This document shows positions 34,311 to 45,713 of a stretch of 64,000 bases of DNA, in pieces. Under the pieces are notes generated by a model. The model saw nothing but the letters and a program-made list of their open reading frames with translations. It ran no database searches and was not told where the DNA came from. The stretch comes from Ophiobolus disseminans (Eukaryota > Ascomycota > Dothideomycetes > Pleosporales > Phaeosphaeriaceae). How positions within the stretch are numbered: position 1 is the stretch's first letter; each line of letters starts with the position of its first letter. The translations under genes and the position numbers were made by a program. The stretch lies in NCBI GenBank assembly GCA_010093685.1, contig MU006243.1, forward strand, positions 8,360 through 72,359, written 5' to 3'.

Positions 34311-35565
34311 ATGTCCAGCCTTCCATGTGACAGCCCCGACCCATACAACCCTCATACTGCTGCTGAGAAAGACCCTCCATCATCTTCATTTTACCACAAC
34401 ACCTTCTTGACCTACACTGCCAGCATGTACCTCAATGCCTCCGCCTCTTCGTGGACATACAATGGTACCGTCAACCCCGAAGTAGAGCCTTTCCATCGCA
34501 GCCTTCCGGATTATGCAGTCACTCCACTCGTCAACCTGCCAGACCTGGCAAAAGAACTTAGATTAGGAAATGTTCTCATCAAAGACGAATCGAACCGCCT
34601 CGGTCTCCCCGCATTCAAGATTCTGGGCGCATCATGGGCCGTTTTCAAAGCAGTGGCCGCAAAGTGTAACCTCCCATTGACCAGCACTCTGGAAGAAATC
34701 GGTTGTGCGGCAAAGACGAACGGCATCCGACTAGTCACTTGCACGGAAGGAAATTGGGGTCGAGCAGTTTCACGGATGGCAAAGTATCTACAGATAACAG
34801 CAATCATATTTGTGCCGGACTTTATGGATCTAGCCACGCAGAAGAAGATCGAAGGCGAAGGCGCCGAAGTCATAGTTGTGGATGGCGACTATGATCACTC
34901 CATCAAGTTCGCAAGGGAAGAGGCGGATAAGGGTGGCTTGCTCGTCATGGATGTATCATGGGAAGACTACGAGGAAATTCCCCAGGTGCCTTACCAATCC
35001 TATCTGTCTTCGAGGCATCAACTAACAACGACAGTGGGTCGTCGAAGGCTATATCACCATGCTCGTTGAGACAGACAAGCAACTCAAAGACATGAACCTT
35101 GACGGAGCGACCCACGCTATTGCAGCAGTCGGCGTCGGATCATGGGCGCAGGCCGTTACGATGCATTACAAAGGCAAAACACCTCCTGCGAAGGTCATTG
35201 CTGTTGAGCCAGATGTAGCGGCGAGCTTGAAGACGAGCCTGGAGGCTCGGAAAATTACGCCGATCAAGACTGGGCACACGATCATGAATGGGATGAACTG
35301 TGGAACAGTGTCTACAACCGCGTGGAAGGTTTTGAAGGAGGGAGTGGATGCGAGTGTGACTGTTTCTGATGTTGAGGCTCATCGGGATTTGATGTACCTG
35401 CACGATCAGGGGGTGAAGAACGGACCGTGTGGTGCTGCCACGCTGAGCGCGCTGAAGAAGTTGTGCATGGAATCAAGGAGTGAGTTGGGGTTGGATGAGA
35501 AGTCAGTGGTCATGCTATTTAGTACTGAGGGTGCCCGAGACTATGTCATCCCTGAGGGCGCGTGA
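34311..35565 (+). CDS. PLP-dependent ammonia-lyase, diaminopropionate ammonia-lyase-like
   Basis: Exons 34311-34985 and 35035-35565 with a 49-bp intron; 401 aa. This is a fold-type II PLP enzyme of the Trp-synthase-beta/threonine-dehydratase superfamily. Lys103 in GLPAFKILGASWA should form the Schiff base. CTEGNWGRAVSRMAKYL is the substrate/phosphate loop, and AAVGVGSWAQAVTMHYKG the glycine-rich PLP phosphate clamp. The pattern (FKxLGASW, STEGARDYVIPEG near the end) matches diaminopropionate ammonia-lyase more than serine/threonine dehydratase. That enzyme turns 2,3-diaminopropionate into pyruvate and ammonia. Fungal members are poorly characterised, so the true substrate is uncertain. An alternative start is the Met at 34425. 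Confidence 0.85.
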
Positions 35566-36425
35566 CTGGCCACGAGTGTTTGAACGGGAATAACGAGATA
35601 TGCAACTCCACTCGCTCTATTCTGCATATAAACTCTCCGTAAAGATATCCAGGCTCACTGTATCTGAAGTCTTTCCAAGGTTCGACACTGCATCAAATGT
35701 GATGACACCCGGAGTGCACGAGGGAACAAGCATAGGCCACGACCATGACTGTCCAGGCTCGTACAACTGTGGTGTTTCGAGGCTTAGATATGCCATGCTG
35801 ACCTAGACCCGCAAATGATTTGCTTGGGTTGAGTTTGACTCACAGAGGCTCATGCATCACGGCGGGCTGTGACTGGACTCGGGACCGTCGCTGCCTAGCG
35901 CAAAGATGTATAAGTACAACTGCAAAATCCCCGACGCATGCTCCGTATGGGCTCCCTCGAGTCCTTTGATGCGCTGCATTCGAGCAGTTGACAAGCACGG
36001 GCTGCAGCATCGGTTCTTTGTCAGGTCGAGCTTAAGAGGCCGCACGTGATACGCGCGCTAGGCCCCTGACGTTACTGCTCGCTCGGGCGGGTCGCCTACA
36101 TAAAGCTCGCTCCCCGCTTAGATTTTTGGGAGGTCTGAATGCCAAGAGCTTTTGGAGAATGGTTTGGAGCCGCAACATTAGCCCTCGAATCATGTCGCAG
36201 TGAAGCCTCGAGTGCACCTTCTCGATCTTACCTTGCACGCGACTGCCGCCACAGCCCTTGCAGACGTCCAACACACCTCGCGCCTGCCCTATCCGACGTC
36301 GTTATAGCTCCGTCGCGTCGTCCAAGCTCCAGCTGCCGCGGGAGTGCCGAATGCGCCGACTGATCTCGCGACGCGCCCACCACAATACCACATCATAGCG
36401 AGTCGCATGGGCGCACACACCAGGA
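35566..36425. other. Intergenic upstream of FCP1
   Basis: About 860 bp with no credible gene. It contains the 3' end of the ammonia-lyase gene and the FCP1 promoter. GC content rises toward the FCP1 start. Confidence 0.45.
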
Positions 36426-38930
36426 ATGAAGATCTCATCGCCCCGGGGATTACGCTATCCCTGCACCGTCCAGGCACTACAGAAGGATGAGGGACAGGAA
36501 GTCAAGCGCGGCGACAAGCTGTTCACACACTATTACGAGGACACCATCAAGGAGGACGACAAGTGGGGCATAGAGCAATGGAAGACGTACAGACGGCACC
36601 AGCAATTTGATGCGAGCATCGAGGGACAGATCACGAAATGGTTCATCAAGCCGGGCACCGTCCTGGAACGGCCGGGGTACGTCTCCCCATTGCGCGCAAT
36701 GGGCGATAGCACTGACGTAACTAGGACTGACATCGTCGAGATCAATGAGCCATGCACCCACGAGACCCAGTTTGGCGGCCTTTGCGTCGACTGCGGCGTG
36801 GACATGACCAAGGAGGACTACCTCACAAAGCAGCTGGACGTGAGCCGCGCAACGGTCAACCTCGCACACGACAACACAGCCCTGCTTGTCAGTCATAACG
36901 AGGCCGTGCGCGCCGAAGAAGACACCAAGAAGCGCCTCCTGGACTCGAAGAAACTCACGCTGATTGTCGATCTCGACCAGACCGTCATCCACACCACGTG
37001 TGAGCGGACGGTTGCGGAGTGGCAAGCAGACCCCGAGAACCCCAACTACGAGGCTGTCAAAGATGTCCAGGGCTTCCAATTGGCCGATGACAACGTCTCC
37101 AGTGTGCCTGCAAACTGGTACTACGTCAAACAGCGCCCCGGCTTGAAAGGCTTCTTCGAGCGCGTGTCCAAGATCTACGAGATGCACGTCTATACCATGG
37201 CCACCCGAGCCTACGCCCAAGCTATCATGAAGATCATCGATCCTGAGCGCCGGTACTTTGGCGATCGCATTCTCAGTCGCGACGAAAACTATACAGACAA
37301 GCTGAAGAACCTCACACGCTTGTTCTACCAAAACACGGAGATGGTGGTCATCATCGACGACAGGGCAGATGTGTGGCAGTATAGCCCACATCTGGTCCGC
37401 GTGCCCGTCTTCAACTTCTTCGTCGGCGCAGGCGATATCAACTCGGCCTTCTTGCCTAAGCAGCAGGAGCTGGTCACGCAGTCCGCGGACAAAGCACCAG
37501 TGTCCCCGACAAAGTCAGCGTCAATCGAAGGCAGCTCCACTGCTCCTGTCTCTGTTGCTGGTAAGCCCGCTGAACTTGCGCCTGCAGAAGCTACAAACGG
37601 CGATTTGAATGAGATAGGGCAGCAGCTACTGACCATGGCGGCAGGAGAGGGCGAAGAGGTGCTTGAGCAGCAGACGAAGGAACAGAAAAAAGTAATCATA
37701 GCACAACAGACCGAGCGCCCTCTCCTACAACAGCAGCTTATGCTGGACAAGGAAGACGCGCAGGCTGAGGATGAGGAAATTGCCCCCGAAACACAAAATG
37801 GGGAAGCTGAACATGTCGAGCAACCGAAAGCGCGCCACAGTGTCCTTAACGATGACGACCGGGGCCTAGATACCGTGGAAAAGCACTTGAAGCAGGTGCA
37901 TCAAACTTTCTACGACGAATACCGCAAAGCATCGGCTGTACCGGCTGGTGGCAGAATCGCTGCGTTAAAGGGAGAGAAGAGCCCGAAGAAACGAGTACTC
38001 AACGACATAATCCCTGACGTTGCTGAAATCATGCCGCGGATCAAGGAGGAGGTCCTTGATGGTGCGGTAGTCGTCTTCTCCGGTATCATTCCGCTGGGCG
38101 TGGACGTTCAAATGTGAGGATTTTTAGCACTCTTTTCATGTTATATACTAACGCTAGACAGGTCTGACTATGCGCTCTGGATTAAGAGCTTCGGCGCAGA
38201 GGTGGAGACAAGCGTCAATCGTCGAACAACACATGTTATCGCCAACCCAGATCGAAAAACCACGAAAGTCAAGAAAGCAGCACGATATCCAAACATCAAG
38301 ATTGTAAACCCTGAGTGGATGTTCCAGTGCTGCACACGGTGGGAACGCGTTGACGAGACGCCCTATCTCATTGGAATGGATCCTGCTGAGCGCGGTGGTT
38401 CCCCGTTTGGAGAGCTCGAAGATGAAAGCGACGAAGGACCAGAAGAGCCCGCCAACGTGGAACTTGGGATGTCGTTGGAGAACTGGGCTTCTGTGGATGA
38501 CGAGCTCGCCGAGTTCATGAATGAGACCGATACTGATGACGATAACAACGAATCCGATTCCGAGAGTGTGCGATCTGATCACAGCACAGTCTCAGACGCA
38601 AAGCAGAATGGGAAGAAGCGGAAGCGTGAGACCAAGTCCACGGACATCAGTGAAGCAGAGGAAAGTGATAGCAGCACCACATCAGTGACAAAGTTACAGC
38701 GGAGGAAGAAGCGCACTATGGAGCGCGTAACGTCTCTCACCAATGTTACTACTCTGGAAAAATCATCAGGCCTTCCCAGTCCAGAGACGACGGGTCCAGA
38801 AGAGGGCCAAGGGGACGATGAAGAACAGGGTCCCGAGGCAAACGGAGTTGCGCCTGACTTACAAGACGACTACGACCAGTCTTTGGAGGCCGAGCTTCTG
38901 GCAGGATTTGGCGAAAGCGATGACGAGTAG
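36426..38930 (+). CDS. fcp1: RNA polymerase II CTD phosphatase Fcp1
   Basis: Exons 36426-36676, 36725-38113 and 38162-38930; two 48-bp introns; 802 aa. Fcp1 removes phosphate (mainly Ser2) from the Rpb1 C-terminal repeats so that polymerase can be recycled; it is nuclear. Seen in order: an N-terminal biotinyl/lipoyl-like segment (VQALQKDEGQEVKRGDKLF); a Cys pair (CTHETQFGGLCVDCG); the FCPH catalytic domain with LIVDLDQTVIHTT (Asp166 and Asp168), VKQRPGLKGFFERVSKIYEM and VVIIDDRADVWQYSPHLVRV; then a BRCT domain split by the second intron (VVVFSGIIPLG ... DYALWIKSFGAEVETS, NPEWMFQCC). The C-terminus is acidic and lysine-rich and ends AELLAGFGESDDE, as expected for the part that contacts TFIIF. 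The first intron has no stop in frame, so its retention would insert 16 residues. Confidence 0.95.
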
Positions 38931-39919
38931 GGCTTGTCAAGGACGGTGCATATTGGTGTTTTGTTTTGATATTCATCTACCTGCATAGCGCGGTGTCTGG
39001 CATTCGGCGTTTTCTTCTTGAGATACCTCACCGGTCGGATGGTTTTGAGGGTACTGCATGGCAGGGAAGGTGGTCAAACTTCGATAGTCAAATGTATGTT
39101 TGATCTTGACATGTGTACGCATGCTTTTCCACTTATTATATTACGAAACTAATGCTCATCACTGTAGTGCAAGATAGGTTGGAATGCTATGTCCGTCGGA
39201 ACTGTAGAATGAAAACTACCGCATGTTGTAGCCTACGAGGGAACGTGCTAGGGGCCTTGTATAAGCATCTAGCCAAGAGTAGAGTAATACAAGGTAGCTT
39301 TGTTGTAGCTTTTGTATAAGGGGAAAGGTGAGTTTAATGCGATAGGTCAATTTTTCGACGTAACTCGTGTTCCCTCGTGTAACATGCGGTATGTGTAGCT
39401 ATGAGGCTAACCAGTAGTAGCATCTGGTAGCGTGCATACTATTATGCGGCTGTACTACATGCTTCCCCTTTCAAACAGTGCGCAACAGTGATGAATCCCA
39501 CTCATTGAAAGCTAGCTAGACTACAATGATGTATGAATACATCTAGCCATACTTACGAGTGCACCCGCTGCAAGATCGCTTCGTTGCGGAATGACAGCCC
39601 GCCACGACAAGCTTACCCCAGTTCCGGGATCCTGGCCCACATTTAGCGTGCGCGTGCAGAACCCTGAACGCAATTGTGAGGCTGAAGCTAAGCTTTGCTT
39701 TTTAGCTGCCTGTCTTGCAAACGCGCAAACGTCCTCATCAGCCTTCCTTTGACCCACTTGCACCGGTCAACCTCAGCTTCAACAGCCGCCCAACCAGCGA
39801 CGCGCGACCAGGCAGCAGCACCAGCCGCCACAAACGACGTGCTTTATCAAAGCTCCATATACTGACCGCGACCGACAGTGCTGCGCATACCTTCAGGCTC
39901 CGCTTTTGGGAACGGCAAT
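38931..39919. other. Intergenic with a short inverted repeat
   Basis: About 1 kb without a gene. A pair of inverted segments lies at 39215-39244 and 39369-39391, listed separately. Confidence 0.45.
39215..39391. repeat. Short inverted repeat pair (possible degenerate MITE)
   Basis: The left arm carries CTACCGCATGTTGTAG followed by CGAGGGAAC. The right arm, reverse-complemented, reads CATACCGCATGTTACACGAG then GGAAC. Two conserved blocks (ACCGCATGTT and CGAGGGAAC) are thus mirrored with a small spacer difference and a loop of about 125 bp. No ORF and no obvious target duplication. It may be a decayed inverted-repeat element or chance. Confidence 0.35.
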
Positions 39920-41807
39920 ATGGCGTCAAGATTGAGCTTTATGGACCTATCGGTCGATCTGAAGACTATCATCGTACAGCATGTGAGTAACTCTCGACAC
40001 GTTGCACGGCGTCCCGGTTGGTGGAGCACAAGGCTGGCCATGTGCCGAACAATCAGACTTCGACCTCGGCATCAAGTGGTATTCCAGCCAGCTGAGGGAT
40101 ATACCTAGATAGCTAGTCATGAATATAGACAGCTTACACTATTGCTAGATCAACCGACCAACCAACCTCCGAAACGTCTGCCTGACATGCAAACAACTGC
40201 ACGAAATCGCCGCCCGACAACTCTACTACGAAGTGACGCTCGAGGTAGGGTCACCAAACGATACACGCCTCGGAGCGTTCCTCAACCCCAAGAACATCGG
40301 TCTGCAACACTTGCGGAAACTCGACCTCTATCTCGCAGATGTCATCGATAAGTGTGGTCAGCTGCAGCAAGCCAACTTTGCGATACGGATGATATTGGAA
40401 CTATTGCCGGAGAACATACTAGAGAAATTCTCATGGCATCCATGGTCACCCTTCTCTGCCGACAATTTGGTCTTGCTATACAAGAAGCAGCAGCGAATGA
40501 GGTGGATGGAGAGCATTGCGCTGGACCGACAAGTTATCGAGGAGTTGGAGAAGCTCCCTGATCTCGGCAAGGTCTTCGAAAATGTACGGAAGATCGGTCT
40601 TTACCCGGACTCGCGGGAGGTGCTGGACTTTTGCCATTTCCTCTTGAAGAACACGGCGAACCGAAAGCTGGAGAAGATCACGCTACATGCCAGCTTCGAC
40701 GAGATTGATCCTCCTGTCCCAGAGCGAGAACTGCACGACTCTTCTACTGCACCTGGCTTGATCACCCAAACAATGTTCGGCCACATGCAGCCTTTTGCTC
40801 AGTGTACGCCCCTTGCGCTCAAGGAGATTACGCTTCAGAAGCTCAAGTTGAGGTATGCGGCCGACACGTATTGCAAGATCATCGATTTCCAGTCCGTTAA
40901 GAGCATTCGCATATTTGGCTGCTCCGGTGCTGACGCGTTGTTTGCGGAGCTCTCCAAAAGCGCGAAACTCCCTGAGAAGCTGGAGACACTGGAATTCAAG
41001 CACGAAGACAACGGCGAGAACGATGGCCTTGGAGCTCTCGACGGCTTCTTGTGCCTTGTATCTGGCATCAAGGTCCTCACGCTCGATTTTACATACTCCA
41101 AGACCTTGCCAGCAAGCGCAGGTATAATTAGGCATAGCAAGACCCTCCAACAGCTCAACGTACACGCCAGTACAGGGCCTGACAGTTGCGACGAGGAGCT
41201 AGTTTACGACTATGCCTCCTTCTCGCAGATCTGCAAGGATTGCTCGCTGTTGGAACAGATTTCGGTTGCCTTCCCGCAAGTGAGCTTGCTGAGGAGCAAA
41301 AACGAGAGCTTTGTCAACTTCGAAGACTGCCTCGGTGATTTACCAAAGCTCGTCACGCTCAATGTTACCACTTGGCCTAATAACAGCCCGTCGTCAACCA
41401 AGCTGCCGCGCAAGATCTATGAGCACTTGCTTGCCAACCTTGCTCAACAGGGCTTCGAGCGCAGCGCGACCCACGCGAAGGAGAATGGTCGTTCCTCGAA
41501 GCTAAATATCGTTGCTTTTGGCTCTTCCGACAAAGTATACGACCGCGAGGATAGCCAGAACCAGATAATCTGTAAGTGCATGCATTTCTCCTGCCAGTCT
41601 TAAATGACATGCTAATATGGCCATCTAGTCGTCAAGGGCAAGCAGATCGATCCTCTTGGCAACGAGAAGTCCACAGCTGTGCAAATCGGCTGGTGTTTGC
41701 GCAAATTTGTTGACGCTGGCTCGAAATCCGACGTGCTTGACTTTTCCCTCACACGCTCATCGCGGCCACCTACGAACAACGCCCCCGACTCAGACGACTC
41801 AGATTGA
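39920..41807 (+). CDS. F-box-like protein
   Basis: Exons 39920-39982, 40149-41571 and 41629-41807, with introns of 166 and 57 bp; 554 aa. The spliced N-terminus resembles a fungal F-box: SFMDLSVDLKTIIVQH joined to INRPTNLRNVCLTCKQLHEI and AARQLYYEV. F-box proteins bring substrates to SCF ubiquitin ligases through Skp1. The rest has LRR-like alternation (GLQHLRKLDLYLADV, ALKEITLQKLKLRYAADTY, KLVTLNVTTWP), a common plan in Dothideomycete F-box families that have grown large. The C-terminus ends PDSDDSD. The first intron is long for this genome and its acceptor is the weakest junction, though the frame fits. Substrate unknown. Confidence 0.75.
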
Positions 41808-42380
41808 CAGGCACAGCAGGGGGATCAGTGGGAATGGGGCTTCCAGCCCGGACCATAAGGGGGTGGAGTAATGTTCCATCTGGATATAGAGGCGTTCATG
41901 TTCTTGGGGAGGATCTGTACTAGAATCATGGACCTCGGAGTGTAACGGATGGTTCGCGATCTCGGAGGATTTTGGATCTGCATTCGATTTGCAGGCCCCG
42001 CAATTGGCTGGTCTAAGCTCAAGCTTAGTGCATCCATCGGCGAGCGCATCTTGGAAGATGAGTGTAGTAATAGCTTTTGCCCCGTCTGATTCGGTTTCAG
42101 ACCAGTCGCGCAAAGGGTCGAATTCATCAAGGCAATTTCAACAACTCTCTTGCGGTTATGCTTCGACGCGACGGTCACGCGTGACGTATTGCTACTTGAT
42201 CCCCAAGAACGCTACCCCATCTCAGCTTCGGAGCTTCCAGCTTCCATTGTTACCCCAGTCGTAGAGAGCTGCCAACTACATCCTCGGCGCCGGAACTTGC
42301 CGAGCTTTGTCGGGTTGGGGCGCGTGGGAAGTGGGTGATTGTGAAGACGAGACCGCGACGCGGGAGCTGGCGCTGGAGAC
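41808..42380. other. Intergenic between F-box-like gene and Zn2Cys6 gene
   Basis: About 570 bp, 3' region plus promoter of the regulator. No gene seen. Confidence 0.45.
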
Positions 42381-44675
42381 ATGTCTTCGTCGTCATCCTA
42401 TCCTGCACCTCCACCTCCAACGGGCGATTATCCGAATATATACCCAGCGACGCCCAACAATGCCCCGGCGCACGATGGCCAAGGGCCGGCGCGAGGGCCG
42501 TACCCCCAGGAGCCGCCCTTCACGAAGATTGAGAGTCTGAGCGAGGTGTTGCAAGCGCATGCGCTCCACGCGAACCACGCCCTCAACGACCAGCGAGTGC
42601 CCGTGCCACAGCTTCCTCATGGACTGCCGCAGTCGCAGCAACACAAGCCCAATCGCTTGCGCAAGGCCTGCGACTCGTGCAGCATACGCAAGGTCAAGTG
42701 CGATGAGACGGGGCCGCCATGTCGAGCATGTGTGTCTCTCGAGATCCCATGCACCTTTGACCGGCCCAGCCGCCGACGAGGACCGCCCAACAAACACGCC
42801 GAAGAGATCAAGAAGCGACGGCTGAACCACTCAGATCCGCACTCGGGCCAATCGTCACCGCAGTCCCCTACCAATGCAGCCCATGCTCTCGCGCAGCTGC
42901 AGTCCTCCCACCCGCAGCAGCTCTCCGCCGAGACCATATGCCCGCTGTCCACCATGAACGTCCTGATCGACGACTTCTTCATGTACATACACCCGCTATG
43001 TCCGTTTCCCCACGAGCCGTCGTTCCGAGAGGCGTGGGAGCGGAGGGAGGACTACACAAACCCTTCGTTCCTCGCGCTGCTGGCTTCCATGATAGCTGCC
43101 CTTGTGTCTTCCTTTCCGCGGAAGCCTCGCCTCCATCTCAAGACTCAGACACGGCACGAATACCCATCGCATTTATCGCTCGTGGACAAATGCCGGGAGG
43201 TCTGTACTCAGGCGCGAGGACCCGGATACCTCGATCGAGCTTCTCTGAATGTATACGATGCGTGTACGAGCTATTTCCTGGGTCTGACCGGAGCCTACGT
43301 CTTCCAATGGCGCCAACTCCGCCTCTACTTCGCCGAATGTCTGACCATCATACGCTCGCTGGGCCTTCACAAACCTGAAGCGCAAGGCTACACTTACCTC
43401 GGGGGCGTGCCGAATGCATGGGGCTCCAACGGACCCAACTTTGATGGTTCGCGAGAGCTCAAGCTGGACCACATCACCGAGCAGATTGGACGGAGAGTGT
43501 TTTGGACCGTCTTCGTTGGCGTACGGACTATCCAGCAACTTGGCGCTTCCTTCGGGGAGCTGACAATTGCTCCTGCAACACCGACTGAGCCTCTGCCACC
43601 GCTACCTGTGGAGGTGGATGATTTGCATATCTTTCCCCATGAGATCCAGCCGCAGCAGTCCGGTGTGGTCTCCTTGATTACGGGGTTCAACCTCAACATA
43701 CGCGTCTACTTGTCATACTCGTCTCTTGCCACGGCAGAAATGGCTTTTGGCATTGACGAGGTGTTTGACTGGGATCGGCAACAGCGCATATTCGAGCAGA
43801 GTTTGCAGCGCTGTAGGATGATCCTCGACAGCATCCCTGAGGCCCTCAAAGTGCAACCAAGACCTGGACGAGAAGGTGGCTTCCCGCAGCTGAGACAGCC
43901 ATACTACCCCCCTATGCCCGAGTTCTCGGATCTGAGGGACCCTGCTGCGGGCGGCTACAACGGCCCCGAACAACATGATACGCGCCGCTACGAGATTCAG
44001 AAAGCCAATGTATACGCCAGTCATCTCTCTACTCGCTCTTACCTGGTTGAAAAATACTTCCTCCAGCTTGAAAAGTTTAGAAACTCCAAGGATCAAGTCG
44101 CTCTGCAAAGCTCACCGATCGCACTAGCGGTCGGATTAGATAGAGTGGCGCAGCCGTCCAGCAGTGATGCGGAAGCTTTGGAGAAGATGATGTCTGACGA
44201 GCGCGAGCAGGTTGTTAAAGACCTGCTCGTGGTCCTTGGTAGCATCGACATGGTTAATATGGAGCCCAATGGCGACTCGTTTGTAAGTCTCCACATTTAC
44301 TTACAAGACTCTGATCTTCTTTACCAAATTGGCGACGTCGCCTTATCCTGTCCGATTAATTTCTTCTTTCGCCAGAGCTGTCTTAGCCCGATCGCAAGCT
44401 TACGATTCATTCCGACACAGACGCAGAAGATTCGATCAATAGCTAGCACTTTGCTTGAGGTGCCGAAAGAGCGAAAAGGTAGCGTAGCGCTTCAGCATCA
44501 AGATTATCTTTACAAGTTCCTGGATATCCTCAGCAAGCTGGAACGTGTAAGTCCGGATGCTAGTGATCCGGCGAGTAGCAGCGTCGATGAAGAGTCAGAA
44601 CTGAGGCTGTGGGCGGATCTGCGGGAGCATCAATTGAAGTTTCAGGAGCAAGGTGGGGTCTATGGGTTCGCATAG
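42381..44675 (+). CDS. Zn2Cys6 transcription factor with fungal_trans domain
   Basis: Preferred model: exons 42381-44282 and 44421-44675, 718 aa. The binuclear zinc cluster is at about residues 98-126 (KACDSCSIRKVKCDETGPPC, RACVSLEIPC), followed by the basic linker RPSRRRGPPNKHAEEIKKRR. The middle homology (fungal_trans) region includes DDFFMYIHPLCPFPHEPSF and CTSYFLGLTGAYVFQWRQLR. The N-terminus is proline-rich. Relatives sharing the RGPPNKHAE linker include regulators of sugar and carbon metabolism, but I cannot name this one. The 138-bp segment 44283-44420 has GTAAGT and CACAG ends and a length divisible by three without stops. Removing it gives a continuous conserved helix (DSF-TQKIRSIASTLLEV); keeping it adds 46 residues. 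No obvious target genes adjoin it. Confidence 0.88.
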   Translation: MSSSSSYPAPPPPTGDYPNIYPATPNNAPAHDGQGPARGPYPQEPPFTKIESLSEVLQAHALHANHALNDQRVPVPQLPHGLPQSQQHKPNRLRKACDSCSIRKVKCDETGPPCRACVSLEIPCTFDRPSRRRGPPNKHAEEIKKRRLNHSDPHSGQSSPQSPTNAAHALAQLQSSHPQQLSAETICPLSTMNVLIDDFFMYIHPLCPFPHEPSFREAWERREDYTNPSFLALLASMIAALVSSFPRKPRLHLKTQTRHEYPSHLSLVDKCREVCTQARGPGYLDRASLNVYDACTSYFLGLTGAYVFQWRQLRLYFAECLTIIRSLGLHKPEAQGYTYLGGVPNAWGSNGPNFDGSRELKLDHITEQIGRRVFWTVFVGVRTIQQLGASFGELTIAPATPTEPLPPLPVEVDDLHIFPHEIQPQQSGVVSLITGFNLNIRVYLSYSSLATAEMAFGIDEVFDWDRQQRIFEQSLQRCRMILDSIPEALKVQPRPGREGGFPQLRQPYYPPMPEFSDLRDPAAGGYNGPEQHDTRRYEIQKANVYASHLSTRSYLVEKYFLQLEKFRNSKDQVALQSSPIALAVGLDRVAQPSSSDAEALEKMMSDEREQVVKDLLVVLGSIDMVNMEPNGDSFVSLHIYLQDSDLLYQIGDVALSCPINFFFRQSCLSPIASLRFIPTQTQKIRSIASTLLEVPKERKGSVALQHQDYLYKFLDILSKLERVSPDASDPASSSVDEESELRLWADLREHQLKFQEQGGVYGFA

Positions 44676-45131
44676 GATGGAATGCCGATTGATACGACAT
44701 TGGCAGCTTGGGTCCGAAAAGTAGGGTTGGCTCTTGGTCATGTAGTTGATGGAGTTGTAGGTTTTTAGGACAATATAGATACCCAGCAGGCCCAATAGGC
44801 ATGTGATTGAACAAACTCGATATATGCGCACAGGTGGTTTCTCAGCCCAGCTCTAAAATGCCGGTGCGGATTGATGGTTTTGTAAGATGTTTCCCAGGCT
44901 CTCACAACCACTTGCTCTGCAATTTTACTTTTACATGAATATACAACATCTTACATTTAGTGATTTTACCAATCCTGACGCATTTCATTGTCGTCATTAA
45001 TCTTTACATGCCGAACAGAACGTCCATACCATGCAGTCACGACTTCATTCAGGTATCATGCCTTCCGCGCGCATGTCTGTGCGGTGACATCTCGCCGTGT
45101 GCAATATTGCATCTCGTTCTTCAACATCGGT
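44676..45131. other. Intergenic between convergent genes
   Basis: About 450 bp shared 3' region of the Zn2Cys6 gene and uL11m; AT-rich, no gene. Confidence 0.4.
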
Positions 45132-45713
45132 TTACGGCACAATGACCACACCTAGACTTCCAGCCTGCCCCACCACACTCCTCGCGATGCCCTCTAGGCT
45201 CAATCCACTCAGCCTCGTCTCCGAGTGCTTGATCTTAGCGATCTCATACACATGCTTCAAGCTAACCGTGCCCACCGTTCCCTTGATCGCGTTTCCCACC
45301 GTCGGGCTGTTCGTGCTCGTCTTGCCCTTCTGACCCTCGTGATTGTTCATCGGACCGGGAACATTTCCAGCGCCTCGGATCTTGCTCTTGGTGGGCAGGA
45401 CGCCGGCTGCGCTGAGCAACAGTGTTGCTGTGGGAGGTGTACGGAGCGAGAAGTGGAAGGAGCGGTCGGGGCGGACGGTTATGCGTGCGGGTATGGGTGT
45501 GCCGGGGTTGTAGTGTGCTGTGCGGGCATTGAATTCCTGTTGTGTTGTCAGTCGTGCTGAGCATCTCGAGACTGCGTGATGTACTTTGCAGAAATCCATG
45601 CTCTTTACACCTTTACTTCCCAGCGCGGGACCAACAGGCGGCGAGGGCGACGCCTGCCCTACGCCCACTATTAGCTTGACAATTTGGTCCTTTGCTATCG
45701 CTTTTCTGGCCAT
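45132..45713 (-). CDS. Mitochondrial large ribosomal subunit protein uL11m
   Basis: Exons 45585-45713 and 45132-45536 with a 48-bp intron; 177 aa. uL11 binds 23S-type rRNA at the GTPase-associated centre. The family pattern is clear: IVKLIVGVGQASPSPPVGPA, LGSKGVKSMDFCKEFNART, then ITVRPDRSFHFSLRTPPTA, and the C-terminal ISLKHV-type helix (GTVSLKHVYEIAKIKHSE) ending RSVVGQAGSLGVVIV. The bacterial-like sequence and the FCKEFNART motif point to the organelle form, as in yeast Mrpl19, not cytosolic Rpl12. No long presequence is evident; import signals of yeast Mrpl proteins are often short. The start at 45713 is the Met that begins MARKAIAKDQIV. Confidence 0.92.
   Translation of the reverse strand: MARKAIAKDQIVKLIVGVGQASPSPPVGPALGSKGVKSMDFCKVHHAVSRCSARLTTQQEFNARTAHYNPGTPIPARITVRPDRSFHFSLRTPPTATLLLSAAGVLPTKSKIRGAGNVPGPMNNHEGQKGKTSTNSPTVGNAIKGTVGTVSLKHVYEIAKIKHSETRLSGLSLEGIARSVVGQAGSLGVVIVP

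Noticed and set aside
36477..37391. 304-codon minus-strand ORF
   Set aside because: Shadow of FCP1, whose catalytic domain is read on the plus strand.
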